From an uncultured Pseudomonadales bacterium (GTDB taxonomy: Bacteria > Pseudomonadota > Gammaproteobacteria > Pseudomonadales > Cellvibrionaceae): a DNA stretch of 64,000 bases. Shown here one piece after another: positions 1 through 9,772 of the stretch. Below the pieces are notes generated by a model that saw only the letters and a program-made list of their open reading frames with translations, was not told the origin of the DNA and did not search any database. Numbering within the stretch: position 1 is the stretch's first letter; each line of letters begins with the position of its first letter. The stretch spans positions 310,001 to 374,000 of the forward strand of contig CANLDL010000004.1 in assembly GCA_947489425.1 (NCBI GenBank), given 5' to 3'. The translations under genes were made by a program, and so were the position numbers.

Positions 1-38
1 AGCTAATAAAAATAAGGACAAAAAGTTTATGCATGGCT

Positions 39-1034
39 TTATTCACGACAATATCCCTTTTCACTGCACAGTGGGTTGTCGCTATCGTCTGCATCGGGAA
101 ATTCCGGATCTGAGAATTTATCGCGTGGTAATGCATCGATATCCATGTGTCCGAAAATTAAATTTTTATCACTAAACTCAGGGGTTAGTAAGGCGAGGGC
201 GATCAAGTTTTGCCCCGAACCAATACCGGGTAAACTAAAGGTATTGAAAACATCACCTATAAGCTTGGTAGGGGCTAAGGCCTGGGCCTGGCTTTGCAAG
301 TGCTCACCACCACCAGCACTCCATGTTTGTGACAGCACGCCAGCTTTCGCTAGCATTTTAAAATCGCTACCAACATCGATTAAAGGCGTGCGTTGGCCAC
401 TGTCGTCACCAAGTAGGGTTAGATATCTAGGTGTTTCCTGAACGCTCATTTCCATTGAGGTTGCTGTACCGCCGCGCATATTAATAGCATCAAATTGTGA
501 TGAGCTAAAGGGGATGACGCCTGTAATAAAAGCAACAACGTCACCTATAATAGAAATGGCTGTGCGCACGATACCAAAAGTTTTGTCGGGTGTGTTTTGG
601 TTTGAGTTTACATCAGGTCTTTCTGTAAGACCGGGTGCGTACATGTCTGAGCCGTCGTAGTAAGTCCAAAAATTGCGGCCAACACTGGTAGAACTTTCAA
701 TGGGTGTGCTTGCCTCGCTAAATATACGTAGCTGTGCTTCCTCGGCAAGTTCAGTATTACTTTTTACCGGAAAATTATTAGAGGTAAACCCATCAAAACC
801 CGAGGGTTGGTTGTCGAGCGTAGCATTATTAAAGTAAACCGTACGCTCCCAAGCCGTATAGCGTGCACTATCGACAGCGGCGTGTTTCATATCAATATAT
901 TTGCCAGCTGTTGGAATAATTAAAAATAATGGAATCACAACAAAGGCACTGGCAACTAGCATCTCGGTCATTGCTTGGCCGCTTTGCTTAAAATTTGATG
1001 GTTTATTCATCAGCGAACTTAAAAGATTATTCAT
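39..1034 (-). CDS. TadE/TadG-like pilus assembly protein
   Basis: 331 residues. A short basic N-terminus is followed by a GQAMTEM motif at about residues 20-26 and a hydrophobic helix at about 27-45. This is the pseudopilin-like signature of TadE/TadF/TadG proteins, minor components of Flp/Tad pili held in the inner membrane. The rest is predicted extracytoplasmic and matches no family I can name. The start overlaps the stop of the upstream Tad-like gene by 4 bases (ATGA type), so the two are translationally coupled. The gene belongs to the leftward operon that starts with the Flp pilin at 3147. The family call rests on the N-terminal motif and the context; the exact role (TadE, F or G) is not resolved. 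Confidence 0.75.
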   Translation of the reverse strand: MNNLLSSLMNKPSNFKQSGQAMTEMLVASAFVVIPLFLIIPTAGKYIDMKHAAVDSARYTAWERTVYFNNATLDNQPSGFDGFTSNNFPVKSNTELAEEAQLRIFSEASTPIESSTSVGRNFWTYYDGSDMYAPGLTERPDVNSNQNTPDKTFGIVRTAISIIGDVVAFITGVIPFSSSQFDAINMRGGTATSMEMSVQETPRYLTLLGDDSGQRTPLIDVGSDFKMLAKAGVLSQTWSAGGGEHLQSQAQALAPTKLIGDVFNTFSLPGIGSGQNLIALALLTPEFSDKNLIFGHMDIDALPRDKFSDPEFPDADDSDNPLCSEKGYCRE

Positions 1035-2878
1035 AATAATTTACTCACTAATGCTTGTGCCTGCGCAATAATGGTAAAGGCAGTCGCTGGTAGTGGCACT
1101 TGTCCATGTTGGAATCCAAGCGCGGCTACGCGATCAATATAGCTGGTGTCTACCAGACGCGCTTGCCAATAAGGGTTAAATGCATTGGATTTTTCTTCGC
1201 GTCCATCGCTGCGTACAAAATAGCTTAAATCTGAGGGGCGAGTGTAATACACCTCAGATTTGGCAATAACACCTAGGGGAACCGTGCCGCCAAATAAGCC
1301 ATTTTTTGGAGCATCGAGTTCAAAGCGGCCGCTACTGACTTGGCTGTTTTTAACAACGTCGTCTTTTACTAGGCCAATTAATAAATAGGGTGCTTCAAGT
1401 CCGCTAATCCAGTCGCCACTTTCGACGCTGGTGGCAATTTCGGGTTTATCTTCTGTGTCTAAGTATCCGCGAAGTTTGTAGCTACTATTAATATTTCTAT
1501 CGCTACTTTTTAGCTGTTGCTTAACACTTTTAATATGCTTAATTGCAGCAGGAGTGGGTTTAAATGGGGGGAGTACAAATTCCCAGGCAAGGGGGCTTCG
1601 GCTCGCAGTACCATATTGAATATCTCTGTCATCGCCATCGTGGGGTATATTGTCTAAATTAGGTGTTTTATTCCCAGCGATTGCAGCACCAACACCAAAG
1701 GGCGGTAAGGGGGGGTCAAAATCAAAGCCAACTCGAGGGGCGCAGACTCGTCCAATAAGAGGAATGCCAAGGCAGAGTCTAAAACCACCACCGGCTCTAA
1801 CACGTGGATCGGTGGTATCAGCGCCTGTCCAGGTATAGTTAAAATCGTCACCTTGGCGTAAGTCTGTACCACCTTGGCGGCCAATGCCAATACTAAAGTT
1901 AAAATCAGCAATCAGTAGAAATACGTCAATTTCTACATTGACACCAAATAAAGTGGCATCCCAGCCTCCAGTATTGCTGTCAACGGAATTGGGGCGACAA
2001 TTAACCCCTGGCGCAGTAAAGGATATCTCTAGAATACCCAAGTCTAAGGGCGGGGTAGTACCACCACCTAACTGTAAATCACATTCACGGTTTTTGGTAA
2101 AGCCATCTCGGGAGTCATTAATGACCTGTGCTAGGCGATTAACGCCCTCTGCATCATCTTCGTTACCCGGTGAATAACTGTTTACCTGACTATAAAGTTT
2201 GTCGCTGAGTAAATCACCATAGTAAGAGGTAAAGTGCCTCGCTAGTGCAACAGCGCCAAAAATGGAGAATTCGGCATCATCAATATTTTTGTCTTTAATA
2301 TCGAAGAGGCTTGATGCTGAGAAAATGAAGCTGAGTAGATGGATCCCTTGTTGAGACAGGTTATACATTTGATTAAGAATAGATAAACCCTTGGTCACCG
2401 GCCCTGTGAAGGCATCGACAACTTTGAATACTGCCGATGAAACTGTACGTAAGGGGGTAACTATAGGCCTAACAGCACTGCTTAATGATTGACAGGATGT
2501 GCCAAGGGTTGCAGCACAAATAATTAAGTCTATTTTGAAGGCATAATCATCGATAAATTCTGGTGTGCTACGTACCATATTTGCCCAAGACATCATGCTG
2601 ACCATTTGCCCAATGGCGACCTCGTTGGCCACCATAGCTCGGTTCATATAAGCCGTATAGTTGAGGTCGCGTGCCTCAATGACAGACACACTATAGGCCG
2701 AGGCATCTGCAGCATTCTGTAGTTGTATTTTTTCGCTCGTTAAAATGCCTGTACTGAATAGCGCGACACCACCCACGATACCCGCGAGTGTTAGCAAAAG
2801 AATAAGGACAATCGCTTGCCCAGAATGCTTAGAGAGCCTCCTGTAGTTTTTAGGTTTTATACCTACAGGAGTTAACAT
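1031..2878 (-). CDS. TadG-like (Tad domain) pilus assembly protein
   Basis: 615 residues. The N-terminus carries SGQAIVLILLLTLAG at about residues 19-33, then a stretch rich in Ala, Asn and Asp (QNAADASAYSVSV at about 55-67). That stretch is characteristic of Tad/TadG proteins, which anchor Flp pili in the envelope by an N-terminal transmembrane helix. The large C-terminal part is predicted periplasmic and has several Gly/Pro-rich segments; I see no catalytic motif. It lies 20 bases downstream of the Flp pilin gene and overlaps the next TadE-like gene by 4 bases. It is longer than a minimal TadG and could have an adhesive or structural role at the pilus base, which is inference. Confidence 0.75.
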   Translation of the reverse strand: MLTPVGIKPKNYRRLSKHSGQAIVLILLLTLAGIVGGVALFSTGILTSEKIQLQNAADASAYSVSVIEARDLNYTAYMNRAMVANEVAIGQMVSMMSWANMVRSTPEFIDDYAFKIDLIICAATLGTSCQSLSSAVRPIVTPLRTVSSAVFKVVDAFTGPVTKGLSILNQMYNLSQQGIHLLSFIFSASSLFDIKDKNIDDAEFSIFGAVALARHFTSYYGDLLSDKLYSQVNSYSPGNEDDAEGVNRLAQVINDSRDGFTKNRECDLQLGGGTTPPLDLGILEISFTAPGVNCRPNSVDSNTGGWDATLFGVNVEIDVFLLIADFNFSIGIGRQGGTDLRQGDDFNYTWTGADTTDPRVRAGGGFRLCLGIPLIGRVCAPRVGFDFDPPLPPFGVGAAIAGNKTPNLDNIPHDGDDRDIQYGTASRSPLAWEFVLPPFKPTPAAIKHIKSVKQQLKSSDRNINSSYKLRGYLDTEDKPEIATSVESGDWISGLEAPYLLIGLVKDDVVKNSQVSSGRFELDAPKNGLFGGTVPLGVIAKSEVYYTRPSDLSYFVRSDGREEKSNAFNPYWQARLVDTSYIDRVAALGFQHGQVPLPATAFTIIAQAQALVSKLL

Positions 2879-2898
2879 AATAGATGTTAGGCAATAAT

Positions 2899-3147
2899 TT
2901 ATTCAGTAAAAGTGCCTAAGTTCTTGCTTTTGGCGCCATCAGCCTCTGCTTGATCGGCTGCGCCCTGTGCTGTTGTAACTGAGCCACTACCGTCTTGACC
3001 AGATACTTCTTTTGATAAAGCACCAACTTGACCACGAATAGTGTCACCAAAAAAGCCATAAGCTGTAATGGCTGCAACCGCGATTAAGGCGACAATAATA
3101 ATGTACTCGGTCATACCTTGACCCAACTGCTTTAATTTACCTTTCAT
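2899..3147 (-). CDS. flp: Flp family type IVb pilin
   Basis: 82 residues. A basic leader (MKGKLKQLGQG) is followed by MTEYIIIVALIAVAAI, the hydrophobic helix with the Glu-Tyr pair typical of Flp pilins cut by the TadV prepilin peptidase. Cleavage is expected after the Gly at residue 11, where the LGQG-MTEY junction resembles known Flp processing sites. The C-terminal half is small, polar and Ala/Gly/Asp-rich. An AGGAGATCAT ribosome site sits just before the start. It is first in the leftward cluster with the two TadE/G-like genes. The other Tad machinery genes (tadA, B, C, rcpA) are not in the window and presumably lie beyond its left edge. Confidence 0.85.
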   Translation of the reverse strand: MKGKLKQLGQGMTEYIIIVALIAVAAITAYGFFGDTIRGQVGALSKEVSGQDGSGSVTTAQGAADQAEADGAKSKNLGTFTE

Positions 3148-3285
3148 GATGATCTCCTAAGACTTTGTTTTATAATATTTTTATAATGATAGTTATATTT
3201 TTTTATTGCTTTAATAGTCGTTAATGATACAGCGTTTTAGCTTTAATACAACGAAATGTTAACTGGTTCCGTCTACTTTGTGGAA

Positions 3286-3765
3286 CTAGTTGGCTTTACT
3301 TTTGTCTTGGCGCCTTTTTATCAATAATCCCGCTAGAATACTGCTGAATAATGCAGCGACGAGTTCTACCCAGGGTGGCTTTAGTGTCCCTGCTATGGCA
3401 AGTAATAAAATGATGGTGAGTACTAACATTGCTCCGGTATTGGAGCCCTTGTTCTTTCGCATCAGCAAGTATGTGATGGGGGTGAGGGTAAATACGTAAA
3501 TGCTAAATTTAACGGCGCTCCATTGCCCGTTATATAGCATAATTTTTATAAGCTCGTTAACGCAGGCAGCATAAACATCTGCTGCATCTCCGCATAATAC
3601 AGCAGCTGCACTAGGTAGCGCTGACACACGATACGAAGTTAACAAAAATAGCTCAATTACGACTAACAAGTAACAGAGTAATGAGACGGCTAGAATCCGT
3701 TTAACCGGTAATTGATCGAAGTTAAGGGCGTGATTGCTGGCCGATCTGTTTCGTGTTCGTTGCAT
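3286..3765 (-). CDS. hypothetical membrane protein
   Basis: 159 residues with about four predicted transmembrane segments (roughly residues 24-46, 86-100, 110-126 and 131-148), a basic N-terminus and a basic C-terminal tail (KRRQDKSKAN). Two Cys residues (about 58 and 68) lie in the loop between helices 1 and 2. I do not recognise a family. It is upstream of the Flp pilin gene in the same direction with a 138-base gap, so it may belong to the Tad locus or be independent. The length and clean membrane pattern favour a real gene. Confidence 0.55.
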   Translation of the reverse strand: MQRTRNRSASNHALNFDQLPVKRILAVSLLCYLLVVIELFLLTSYRVSALPSAAAVLCGDAADVYAACVNELIKIMLYNGQWSAVKFSIYVFTLTPITYLLMRKNKGSNTGAMLVLTIILLLAIAGTLKPPWVELVAALFSSILAGLLIKRRQDKSKAN

Positions 3766-4199
3766 ACTATAAGAAAATATAACTCAATAATGAATTTTAG
3801 CGACTGTTCCCTACATTATCAGAGTTTTTGTTAAAAGTGTGGGCTAAATTAGGTGGATTTGTCTGTTAAGGCTTCTGAAGAGAATGTTAGCATTAACGAC
3901 TCGCCTGTTTTTCTCTTCGTTTGTTTTCCTTCCTTAAGTTCAGCTGTCGCTTTATCTATAGATATTTATAAGATTTCTTGATTATACTTAATGTTATGTT
4001 ATAACATTGCGCGATTGTGGTAAAGGTTGGCTTTTCTAGTTGAGTTTTTAAGTAAAGCCAGTCCGTGCTGCAAGTAATTGATGAATTCTGAGGGGCATAT
4101 CGCCTCACGCCTTTAGCTTTGTGCACTCTAGAGCCTATTCGGACACATGATCCAATGTCTGATGCAGCCATTAATCGTGCTGTGACACATAGGGCTACC

Positions 4200-4226
4200 T
4201 ATAAATGATATGGACTATCATTTATA
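4200..4226. promoter_or_regulatory. Fur-like palindrome upstream of the porin gene
   Basis: Perfect inverted repeat of 11 + 5 + 11 bases: TATAAATGATA, spacer TGGAC, TATCATTTATA. The AAATGATA/TATCATTT core matches half sites of the Fur box consensus. It lies about 130 bases before the porin start. Confidence 0.7.
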
Positions 4227-4240
4227 TTTGCTAATACTAT

Positions 4241-4255
4241 TGATAATAATTATCA
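4241..4255. promoter_or_regulatory. Fur box upstream of the porin gene
   Basis: TGATAATAATTATCA is a 7 + 1 + 7 palindrome very close to the centre of the Fur consensus. It lies 15 bases from the 4200-4226 palindrome and about 100 bases before the porin start, consistent with iron repression of the LbtU/imelysin genes. Confidence 0.7.
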
Positions 4256-4354
4256 TTAGTGTTTTAATGCGCGCCTTTCGATACAGGCCCCTCCTTGTCG
4301 TTACATTTTTAAAAGATATAACCCTACGTCAAAAGATTATTTTTAGGAGAAAAC

Positions 4355-5440
4355 ATGAAGAAGACCGCGATTGCTAGTGCATTACTTGCTATGTCATTAG
4401 GGGCAAGCCAGTTTGCGATGGCAGACCAAAAACAAGAAATAAAGTTACTTAAAGAGCGCCTAGAAAAACTAGAGGCTCAGCAAGAGTCGCTAGAATCTAA
4501 GCAAAAGTCTCAAGCTGCTACCGCAGAGTGGCTAGATAGAATCACGTTAAGTGGTTTAATTGAAATTGAAGCAAGTTATAGTGATCCAGACGATGGTTCA
4601 TCGGAGTCAGATTTAGTTGTGGCTACCGTTGAGGTAGGTTTGGAAGCTGCTATCAGTGATAGCGTATCAGCTAATATCTTGTTTTTGTACGAAGAAGATG
4701 AAACGGATTTAGAAGTTGATGTTGCAACTCTTAACTATGTATGGGGCGAGACAGGTTTCTCTTTTAGCGTAGGTCAAGACTACGTACCTTTTGGTTCTTT
4801 TGAAACACATCAAATTAACGATACCTTAGCGTTAGAGATTGGTGAAACACGCGAAACAGCATTTACCGCTAGTTATGAGTCGGGCTTATTTGCAGGCTCT
4901 GTTTTTATATTTAATGGCGACGAAGATGAAAATGGTCAAAATACGCTTCAAAATTTTGGTGTGCGTCTTGGCGTTGCGACAGATAACTTTGGTATTGGCG
5001 TAGATTATATTTCAAACCTTGGTGACTCGGATACTATTCAAGATGCAGACGGAGATGTTGCACTTGATAGTGATGGAGATAGCGTCGATGGAGCAAGTTT
5101 TTACGCTTCTGCAGGTATTGGTAACGTTACTTTATTAGCGGAGTACTTAACCGCTTTTGATGAGTTTTCAGATAGTAGAAGCTCAGAGCCAGAGGCGTTT
5201 CAACTAGAGGCGGCAATTGAAGTGGGTGCATTTACTTATGCATTAACTTATGAAGAAACTGATGAAGCAGCATTTTTAGAGCTACCAGAAGAGCGTATTA
5301 GCTTTGGTGTAAGCACTCAAATATTTAATGTTGTAGATATAGCACTTCAGCTACAGCGCGATAATGATTATAGCGCATCTGAAGGTGGTTCTGATAATGA
5401 TACTAATAGTGTTGTTTTACAGCTAGCTGCTGAATTTTAA
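4355..5440 (+). CDS. LbtU-family siderophore porin-like outer-membrane protein
   Basis: 361 residues. The signal peptide is residues 1-23 (cut after AMA). Residues 24-55 form a charged coiled coil (KEIKLLKERLEKLEAQQ-like heptads), and then a long alternating beta-strand pattern ends in a terminal Phe (AAEF), the usual outer-membrane barrel end. A periplasmic coiled coil plus barrel is the architecture of LbtU, the Legionella legiobactin receptor, which works without a TonB plug. No plug domain or TonB box is visible. An AGGAG site precedes the start. The neighbours are imelysins and haem proteins, and Fur-like sites lie upstream, so the role is probably iron or siderophore entry. A generic phosphate-selective or DcaP-type porin is the alternative. 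Confidence 0.7.
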   Translation: MKKTAIASALLAMSLGASQFAMADQKQEIKLLKERLEKLEAQQESLESKQKSQAATAEWLDRITLSGLIEIEASYSDPDDGSSESDLVVATVEVGLEAAISDSVSANILFLYEEDETDLEVDVATLNYVWGETGFSFSVGQDYVPFGSFETHQINDTLALEIGETRETAFTASYESGLFAGSVFIFNGDEDENGQNTLQNFGVRLGVATDNFGIGVDYISNLGDSDTIQDADGDVALDSDGDSVDGASFYASAGIGNVTLLAEYLTAFDEFSDSRSSEPEAFQLEAAIEVGAFTYALTYEETDEAAFLELPEERISFGVSTQIFNVVDIALQLQRDNDYSASEGGSDNDTNSVVLQLAAEF

Positions 5441-5670
5441 AAAAATGATTAGATAACTTTATGCAGCGCATGGAAGCGGCATATAGAAAGATATGAAGAA
5501 GCCTATATAAAAACTTGCATAAAGAATGTTGTACAAAGTAGTCGAAAAGCCACTATGGATGATGTGCTTTTTGGCTATTTCTTAATTGAATCATACTAGC
5601 CGGATGCCAATTAATTCAATCTTATATATCTAAATGTCTACTCCAAATATGGCGTAGAGAGGAGAGCGTT

Positions 5671-6945
5671 ATGTATTTAACAAAGATAAATAATTATATT
5701 GCTACTTTATTTGCAGCTGCATTGCTACTGGTTGGTTCTTCAACTGTATTGGCGGCTAATAAAAATTCGGTGGCTGAACACTATACAGAGATTGCCCATG
5801 CTGTTTTTGAAGACGCTTTAATTACAGCCAAAGAATTAGATAAAAAATTAAACGCGTTAATTGCAAAGCCAAGTGAGAAAACATTGAGTGATGCCAAGCT
5901 TGCGTGGAAGGCAGCCCGCGTTCCTTATCAGCAATCAGAGGTGTTTCGTTTTGGTAATGCAAATGTCGATGATTGGGAAGGACAACTGAACGCCTGGCCA
6001 CTAGATGAAGGTTTAATCGACTATGTTGCAAGTGATTATGAGCATGAGTTAGGTAATGCTGGATCTACTGCAAATATTGTTGCAAATAAAACCTTAAAGG
6101 TCGGGGCAGATACAATTGATGCCTCAGTGATTACGCCAAAATTATTAGCATCACTTAATGAGTTAGCAGGCTCTGAGGCTAATGTTGCAACAGGTTATCA
6201 TGCTATTGAGTTCCTATTATGGGGGCAGGACAATAATGGGACTAACGCCGGTGCAGGCACTCGTTCCTATACTGATTTTATTGAAGGCAATAAATGTACA
6301 CATAAAAACTGCGATCGACGTATCCAGTATTTGCAAGCTGCCTCTACGTTGTTAATTGACGACTTAAGCGATATGGTGGGTCAATGGGCAGCAGGTAATT
6401 CAAAAAATTACCGAGCAGAGTTTATTGCACTACCTGCCAACGAAGCATTAACAAGAATGCTATACGGTATGGGCAGCTTGTCTCTTGGTGAGCTTGCTGG
6501 TGAGCGTATGAAAGTGGCATTGGAAGCAAACTCTCCAGAAGACGAGCATGATTGTTTTAGTGACAATACGCACTACTCACATTTTTATAATGCCAAGGGT
6601 GTTCGCAATGTTTATTTAGGTGAATACAAACGCGTCGATGGCAGTGTGGTCTCAGGTCCAAGTTTGTCAGCCTTAGTCGCAAAGAAAGATTCAACGACAA
6701 ATAAAAAGCTACAAGCACAATTAGCGACAACAGAAAAGAAATTACAAATCATGGTTGATATAGCAGAAGATAAAACTAACCCTGTTAAATTTGACCAAAT
6801 GATCGCTGCAGGTAACAAAGAAGGTGAAGCTGTTATACGTAATAGTATCAGTGCTTTAGTTGCACAAACTGCATTGATTGAAGCAGCCGCAGGTTCTTTA
6901 GGGATTACTAATTTAAACCCTGATACTGCAGATCACGCATTTTAA
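5671..6945 (+). CDS. imelysin family (peptidase M75) iron-regulated protein
   Basis: 424 residues with an N-terminal signal peptide (cut near VLA, residue 28). The imelysin hallmark GxHxxE is present as GYHAIE at residues 175-180. The paired N-terminal helix carries AWKAARVPYQQSE at about 78-90. Imelysins (IrpA, ICMP) are periplasmic or surface helical-bundle proteins linked to iron uptake; peptidase activity is doubtful in the family. The length is typical. The gene follows the LbtU-like porin and is first in a run of four same-direction genes. An intrinsic terminator directly after it (6997-7029) implies that it is made in excess over the genes downstream. Confidence 0.9.
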   Translation: MYLTKINNYIATLFAAALLLVGSSTVLAANKNSVAEHYTEIAHAVFEDALITAKELDKKLNALIAKPSEKTLSDAKLAWKAARVPYQQSEVFRFGNANVDDWEGQLNAWPLDEGLIDYVASDYEHELGNAGSTANIVANKTLKVGADTIDASVITPKLLASLNELAGSEANVATGYHAIEFLLWGQDNNGTNAGAGTRSYTDFIEGNKCTHKNCDRRIQYLQAASTLLIDDLSDMVGQWAAGNSKNYRAEFIALPANEALTRMLYGMGSLSLGELAGERMKVALEANSPEDEHDCFSDNTHYSHFYNAKGVRNVYLGEYKRVDGSVVSGPSLSALVAKKDSTTNKKLQAQLATTEKKLQIMVDIAEDKTNPVKFDQMIAAGNKEGEAVIRNSISALVAQTALIEAAAGSLGITNLNPDTADHAF

Positions 6946-6996
6946 GGGCGACCTTAATCATATAATTTTTAATGATTAATTGAAAACCCATAATCC

Positions 6997-7029
6997 CCGA
7001 TGGCTTATTGAATAGGTCATCGGTTTTTT
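6997..7029 (+). terminator. intrinsic terminator after the first imelysin gene
   Basis: CCGATG pairs with CATCGG across a 15-base loop, followed directly by six T residues. It sits between the imelysin stop and the DUF1111 start, so it is either the end of the first transcript or a partial terminator inside the operon. Confidence 0.75.
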
Positions 7030-7037
7030 CGTTATAG

Positions 7038-8489
7038 ATGGTAAAGATGATTAAAATACTATCATGCATTCGTTTAAGTGCTTTTGTATTGCTTGGTGTT
7101 TACTCGATAAATAACTACGCTAATGATGCAAAAAATATCGAGCAGGTGAGCCAAAAAAACTCTGCTTTATCAGGCGGTGGTGCAACGGTATTTGCCGCTG
7201 GCCGTAATGCCTTCTCGCTGCCCTCTGCTAATATTCCACTACTAGAAAAATTAGACTTTAATGTAGGCAATAGCTTTTTTCGTAACCCTTGGGTGATTGC
7301 CCCTGCCTCAACTGATGCGCGTGATGGTTTGGGTCCACTGTTTAATACCAATGGTTGCCAAAATTGCCATATTAAAGACGGTCGTGGTCATGCACCCAGT
7401 AGCCACAGTGATAATGCCGTTTCTCTGCTGGTGCGTTTGAGTATTCCAGAAACTGCCACGCACCTGCGAAAGCCTCATGAGAGTGTTATTGCTGAGCCAA
7501 ATTATGGTGGGCAGCTACAGGATTTTGCTATTCCTGGTGTGGAGCCTGAGGGCCGAGTACGCATAGATTATAGCGACGTCATCATGACGTTTGTTGACGG
7601 CGAAAAAGTGACGTTGCGAAAGCCATCGATTTCAATTACTCAGTTAGCTTATGGCGAGTTGCATCCTAGTGCTCAGTTATCGGCGCGTATTGCACCACCA
7701 ATGATAGGTTTGGGTTTGCTAGAGGCGATAAGCGAGAAAGATATCCGCCAGTTAGCAGACCCTGACGATAACGATAGTAATGGTATTTCTGGACGTACGA
7801 ATGAGGTTTGGAGTAAAGAAAAAAATCAATTGATGTTAGGGCGTTTTGGTTGGAAGGCAGGGGAGCCTACAGTACATCAGCAAAATGCAGGTGCTTTTAA
7901 TGGTGACATTGGTCTGACTTCATCATTGTTTCAAAAAGACGACTGTACAGCTGCACAAGTAGCTTGTTTAAAGGCGCCCAATGGCAATAATGCTAATAAT
8001 GTGCTTGAGGTGAGCGACAAGATTCTAAATTTTGTGACCTTTTACACCAAGAATTTAGCGGTGCCTGCGCGTAGAAATATCGATAAATCATCGGTTAGGG
8101 TAGGCGAGGGTTTATTTACCGAGTTAGGCTGCGTTGATTGTCATAGGCCCAAATGGAAGACATCACCTAATTACTCGATGAGCTGGCTTGCGAACCAAAC
8201 TATTTATCCTTATACCGATCTTTTATTACACGATATGGGTGAAGGCTTGGCAGATAATCGCCCAGAGTTTTTAGCCAATGGCAGAGAATGGCGTACACCG
8301 CCTCTATGGGGGATTGGCTTGTCTAAAGTAGTGAGTAAAGAGGCCGGTTTTTTACATGATGGGCGCGCGCGCAACTTAACAGAGGCTATTTTATGGCATG
8401 GAGGCGAAGCCTCTGCAAGCCAGCAAGCATTTATGATGCTGTCCAAAAATAACCGTAATGCCGTGATTGATTTCTTGAATAGCCTGTAA
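7038..8489 (+). CDS. di-haem oxidoreductase family (DUF1111) c-type cytochrome
   Basis: 483 residues with an N-terminal signal sequence. There are two haem c motifs: CQNCH (Cys107, Cys110, His111) and CVDCH (Cys365, Cys368, His369). The C-terminal HDGRARNLTEAILWHGGEA segment is typical of the DUF1111/MauG-like group. Proteins of this type are exported electron carriers or peroxidase-like enzymes, often encoded between two imelysin genes in iron-uptake loci, as here. A second in-frame Met three codons in has its own AAAG-type ribosome site and may be the true start. The biochemical role in iron uptake is unproven; redox change of ferrous/ferric iron in the periplasm is inference. Confidence 0.88.
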   Translation: MVKMIKILSCIRLSAFVLLGVYSINNYANDAKNIEQVSQKNSALSGGGATVFAAGRNAFSLPSANIPLLEKLDFNVGNSFFRNPWVIAPASTDARDGLGPLFNTNGCQNCHIKDGRGHAPSSHSDNAVSLLVRLSIPETATHLRKPHESVIAEPNYGGQLQDFAIPGVEPEGRVRIDYSDVIMTFVDGEKVTLRKPSISITQLAYGELHPSAQLSARIAPPMIGLGLLEAISEKDIRQLADPDDNDSNGISGRTNEVWSKEKNQLMLGRFGWKAGEPTVHQQNAGAFNGDIGLTSSLFQKDDCTAAQVACLKAPNGNNANNVLEVSDKILNFVTFYTKNLAVPARRNIDKSSVRVGEGLFTELGCVDCHRPKWKTSPNYSMSWLANQTIYPYTDLLLHDMGEGLADNRPEFLANGREWRTPPLWGIGLSKVVSKEAGFLHDGRARNLTEAILWHGGEASASQQAFMMLSKNNRNAVIDFLNSL

Positions 8490-8503
8490 GTGGTGAGTGG
8501 ATA

Positions 8504-9652
8504 ATGAAAATTATATTGTTAGTAGGTTCTCTGTTATTGGCGAGTGCTTTAACTGGTTGCAACGCAAAAGATGCCCGCGTTAGTTTTGCCGAAAGTGTGT
8601 CAAAAAATATTATAGAACCTAGCTATCAAACGCTTTATTTGAATGCGGTTCAGTTATCAAATGTTTCAACTCAGTGTGAGATTAAAGAAGCCAACTATCC
8701 GAAAATTATTGGTGAGCTAAAAACTCATTGGCGTAAGACTATGGCTAGTTGGCAAGGTGTGCAGTGGGTTCAGTTTGGCCCCATTAAAGAAGATGGCAGG
8801 GAGTGGTCGCTCCAGTTTTGGCCCGATAAAAGAAACCTTGTAGGTAAAAAAATTAATGCATTAATGAAAAATAATCAGACAGTCACGCAAGAGAGCTTGG
8901 CGCGTGGGGGTGTTCTCACTCAAGGGCTATCTGCAATGGAGTATGTCTTATTCGATAGACTCGAAAAAAGTATTGTTGATGATGGTACTAATGTCTCGAT
9001 ATTTATGCGCCAAGCCTGTTTGTCGAGTATAGCTATCTCTCAGATGATTAAAAACACAAGTCAAATACTACTAGATGGTTGGGGTGAGTATCATCGTAAA
9101 AATTTTAGCCGACTAGATAAACCCAACATTGACGCTGAGATTACTGATGTTCAGCAAGCGATTTCACTTATTATGAATAATGCTATCACTATTGTTGATA
9201 TTATGCAGAATAGAAAATTGGGTTCTCCTTTTGGGCTAGGTAGTAATAACGATACCAAACTTAGGTTGAGTAATGCCGATGTTAAAAAAGCAAATGCATT
9301 CTTCTTAGAGTCTTGGCGCAGTCGAGGTTCTCGTAGTAACTTAAGTAACAATATAAACACTCTGCTAAAACTGTTCGAGGATAAGAGTTTTAAACATTTA
9401 CTGGCGACAAAAAATCAAGGTGGGCTTGCATTATTACTAGAAGAGTCAACCACTAAAATAGCAGGTATGCTTGCAGTTGCAGAAGATGAGGCTTCCTATT
9501 TTGATCAGGTATCTGTTAGTAAGTTGGATGCAGCTGAAAATATTAAGCCGTTATATAAAGAGCTTGCTCGTTTAAAAGTATTAATGACAAAAGATTTGGT
9601 TAGGGCGCTAAATATACAGGCGGGGTTTAATGCGAATGATGGGGACTCATAA
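8504..9652 (+). CDS. imelysin family lipoprotein
   Basis: 382 residues. Lipobox LTGC puts the lipidated Cys at residue 19. The imelysin motif is degenerate: GLSAME at 141-146 replaces GxHxxE, with Ser in the His position, as in the second member of paired imelysin loci. WRKTMASWQGVQWVQFGP at about 76-93 matches the paired N-terminal helix of the family. The gene starts 14 bases after the DUF1111 gene, so the two are surely co-transcribed. As a lipoprotein it probably sits on the periplasmic face of a membrane near the di-haem protein. Loss of the His makes metal binding like that of the first imelysin less certain. Confidence 0.85.
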   Translation: MKIILLVGSLLLASALTGCNAKDARVSFAESVSKNIIEPSYQTLYLNAVQLSNVSTQCEIKEANYPKIIGELKTHWRKTMASWQGVQWVQFGPIKEDGREWSLQFWPDKRNLVGKKINALMKNNQTVTQESLARGGVLTQGLSAMEYVLFDRLEKSIVDDGTNVSIFMRQACLSSIAISQMIKNTSQILLDGWGEYHRKNFSRLDKPNIDAEITDVQQAISLIMNNAITIVDIMQNRKLGSPFGLGSNNDTKLRLSNADVKKANAFFLESWRSRGSRSNLSNNINTLLKLFEDKSFKHLLATKNQGGLALLLEESTTKIAGMLAVAEDEASYFDQVSVSKLDAAENIKPLYKELARLKVLMTKDLVRALNIQAGFNANDGDS

Positions 9653-9772
9653 AAGAAACTTCTATAAATTGCCTCTTCTTACTCTTACGACTTCGGTGTA
9701 ACTTGTTGGTAAAATTTTAATTGGTAGCGATTCTTTTTGTTATTTTTATAAATATTTTTACTTATAGAGCAT

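Larger units (their letters stand above)
3766..4354. other. intergenic control region upstream of the porin gene
   Basis: 589 bases between divergent genes. The only open frame (3956-4171, minus, 71 codons) has no recognisable motif and no good ribosome site, so I do not call it. The right third holds two Fur-like palindromes, annotated separately, and an AGGAG ribosome site before the porin start at 4355. Nothing else is evident. Confidence 0.6.

Noticed and set aside
3956..4171. 71-codon minus-strand open frame
   Set aside because: No ribosome site, no recognisable pattern, and it lies in the region leading to the Fur-controlled porin.
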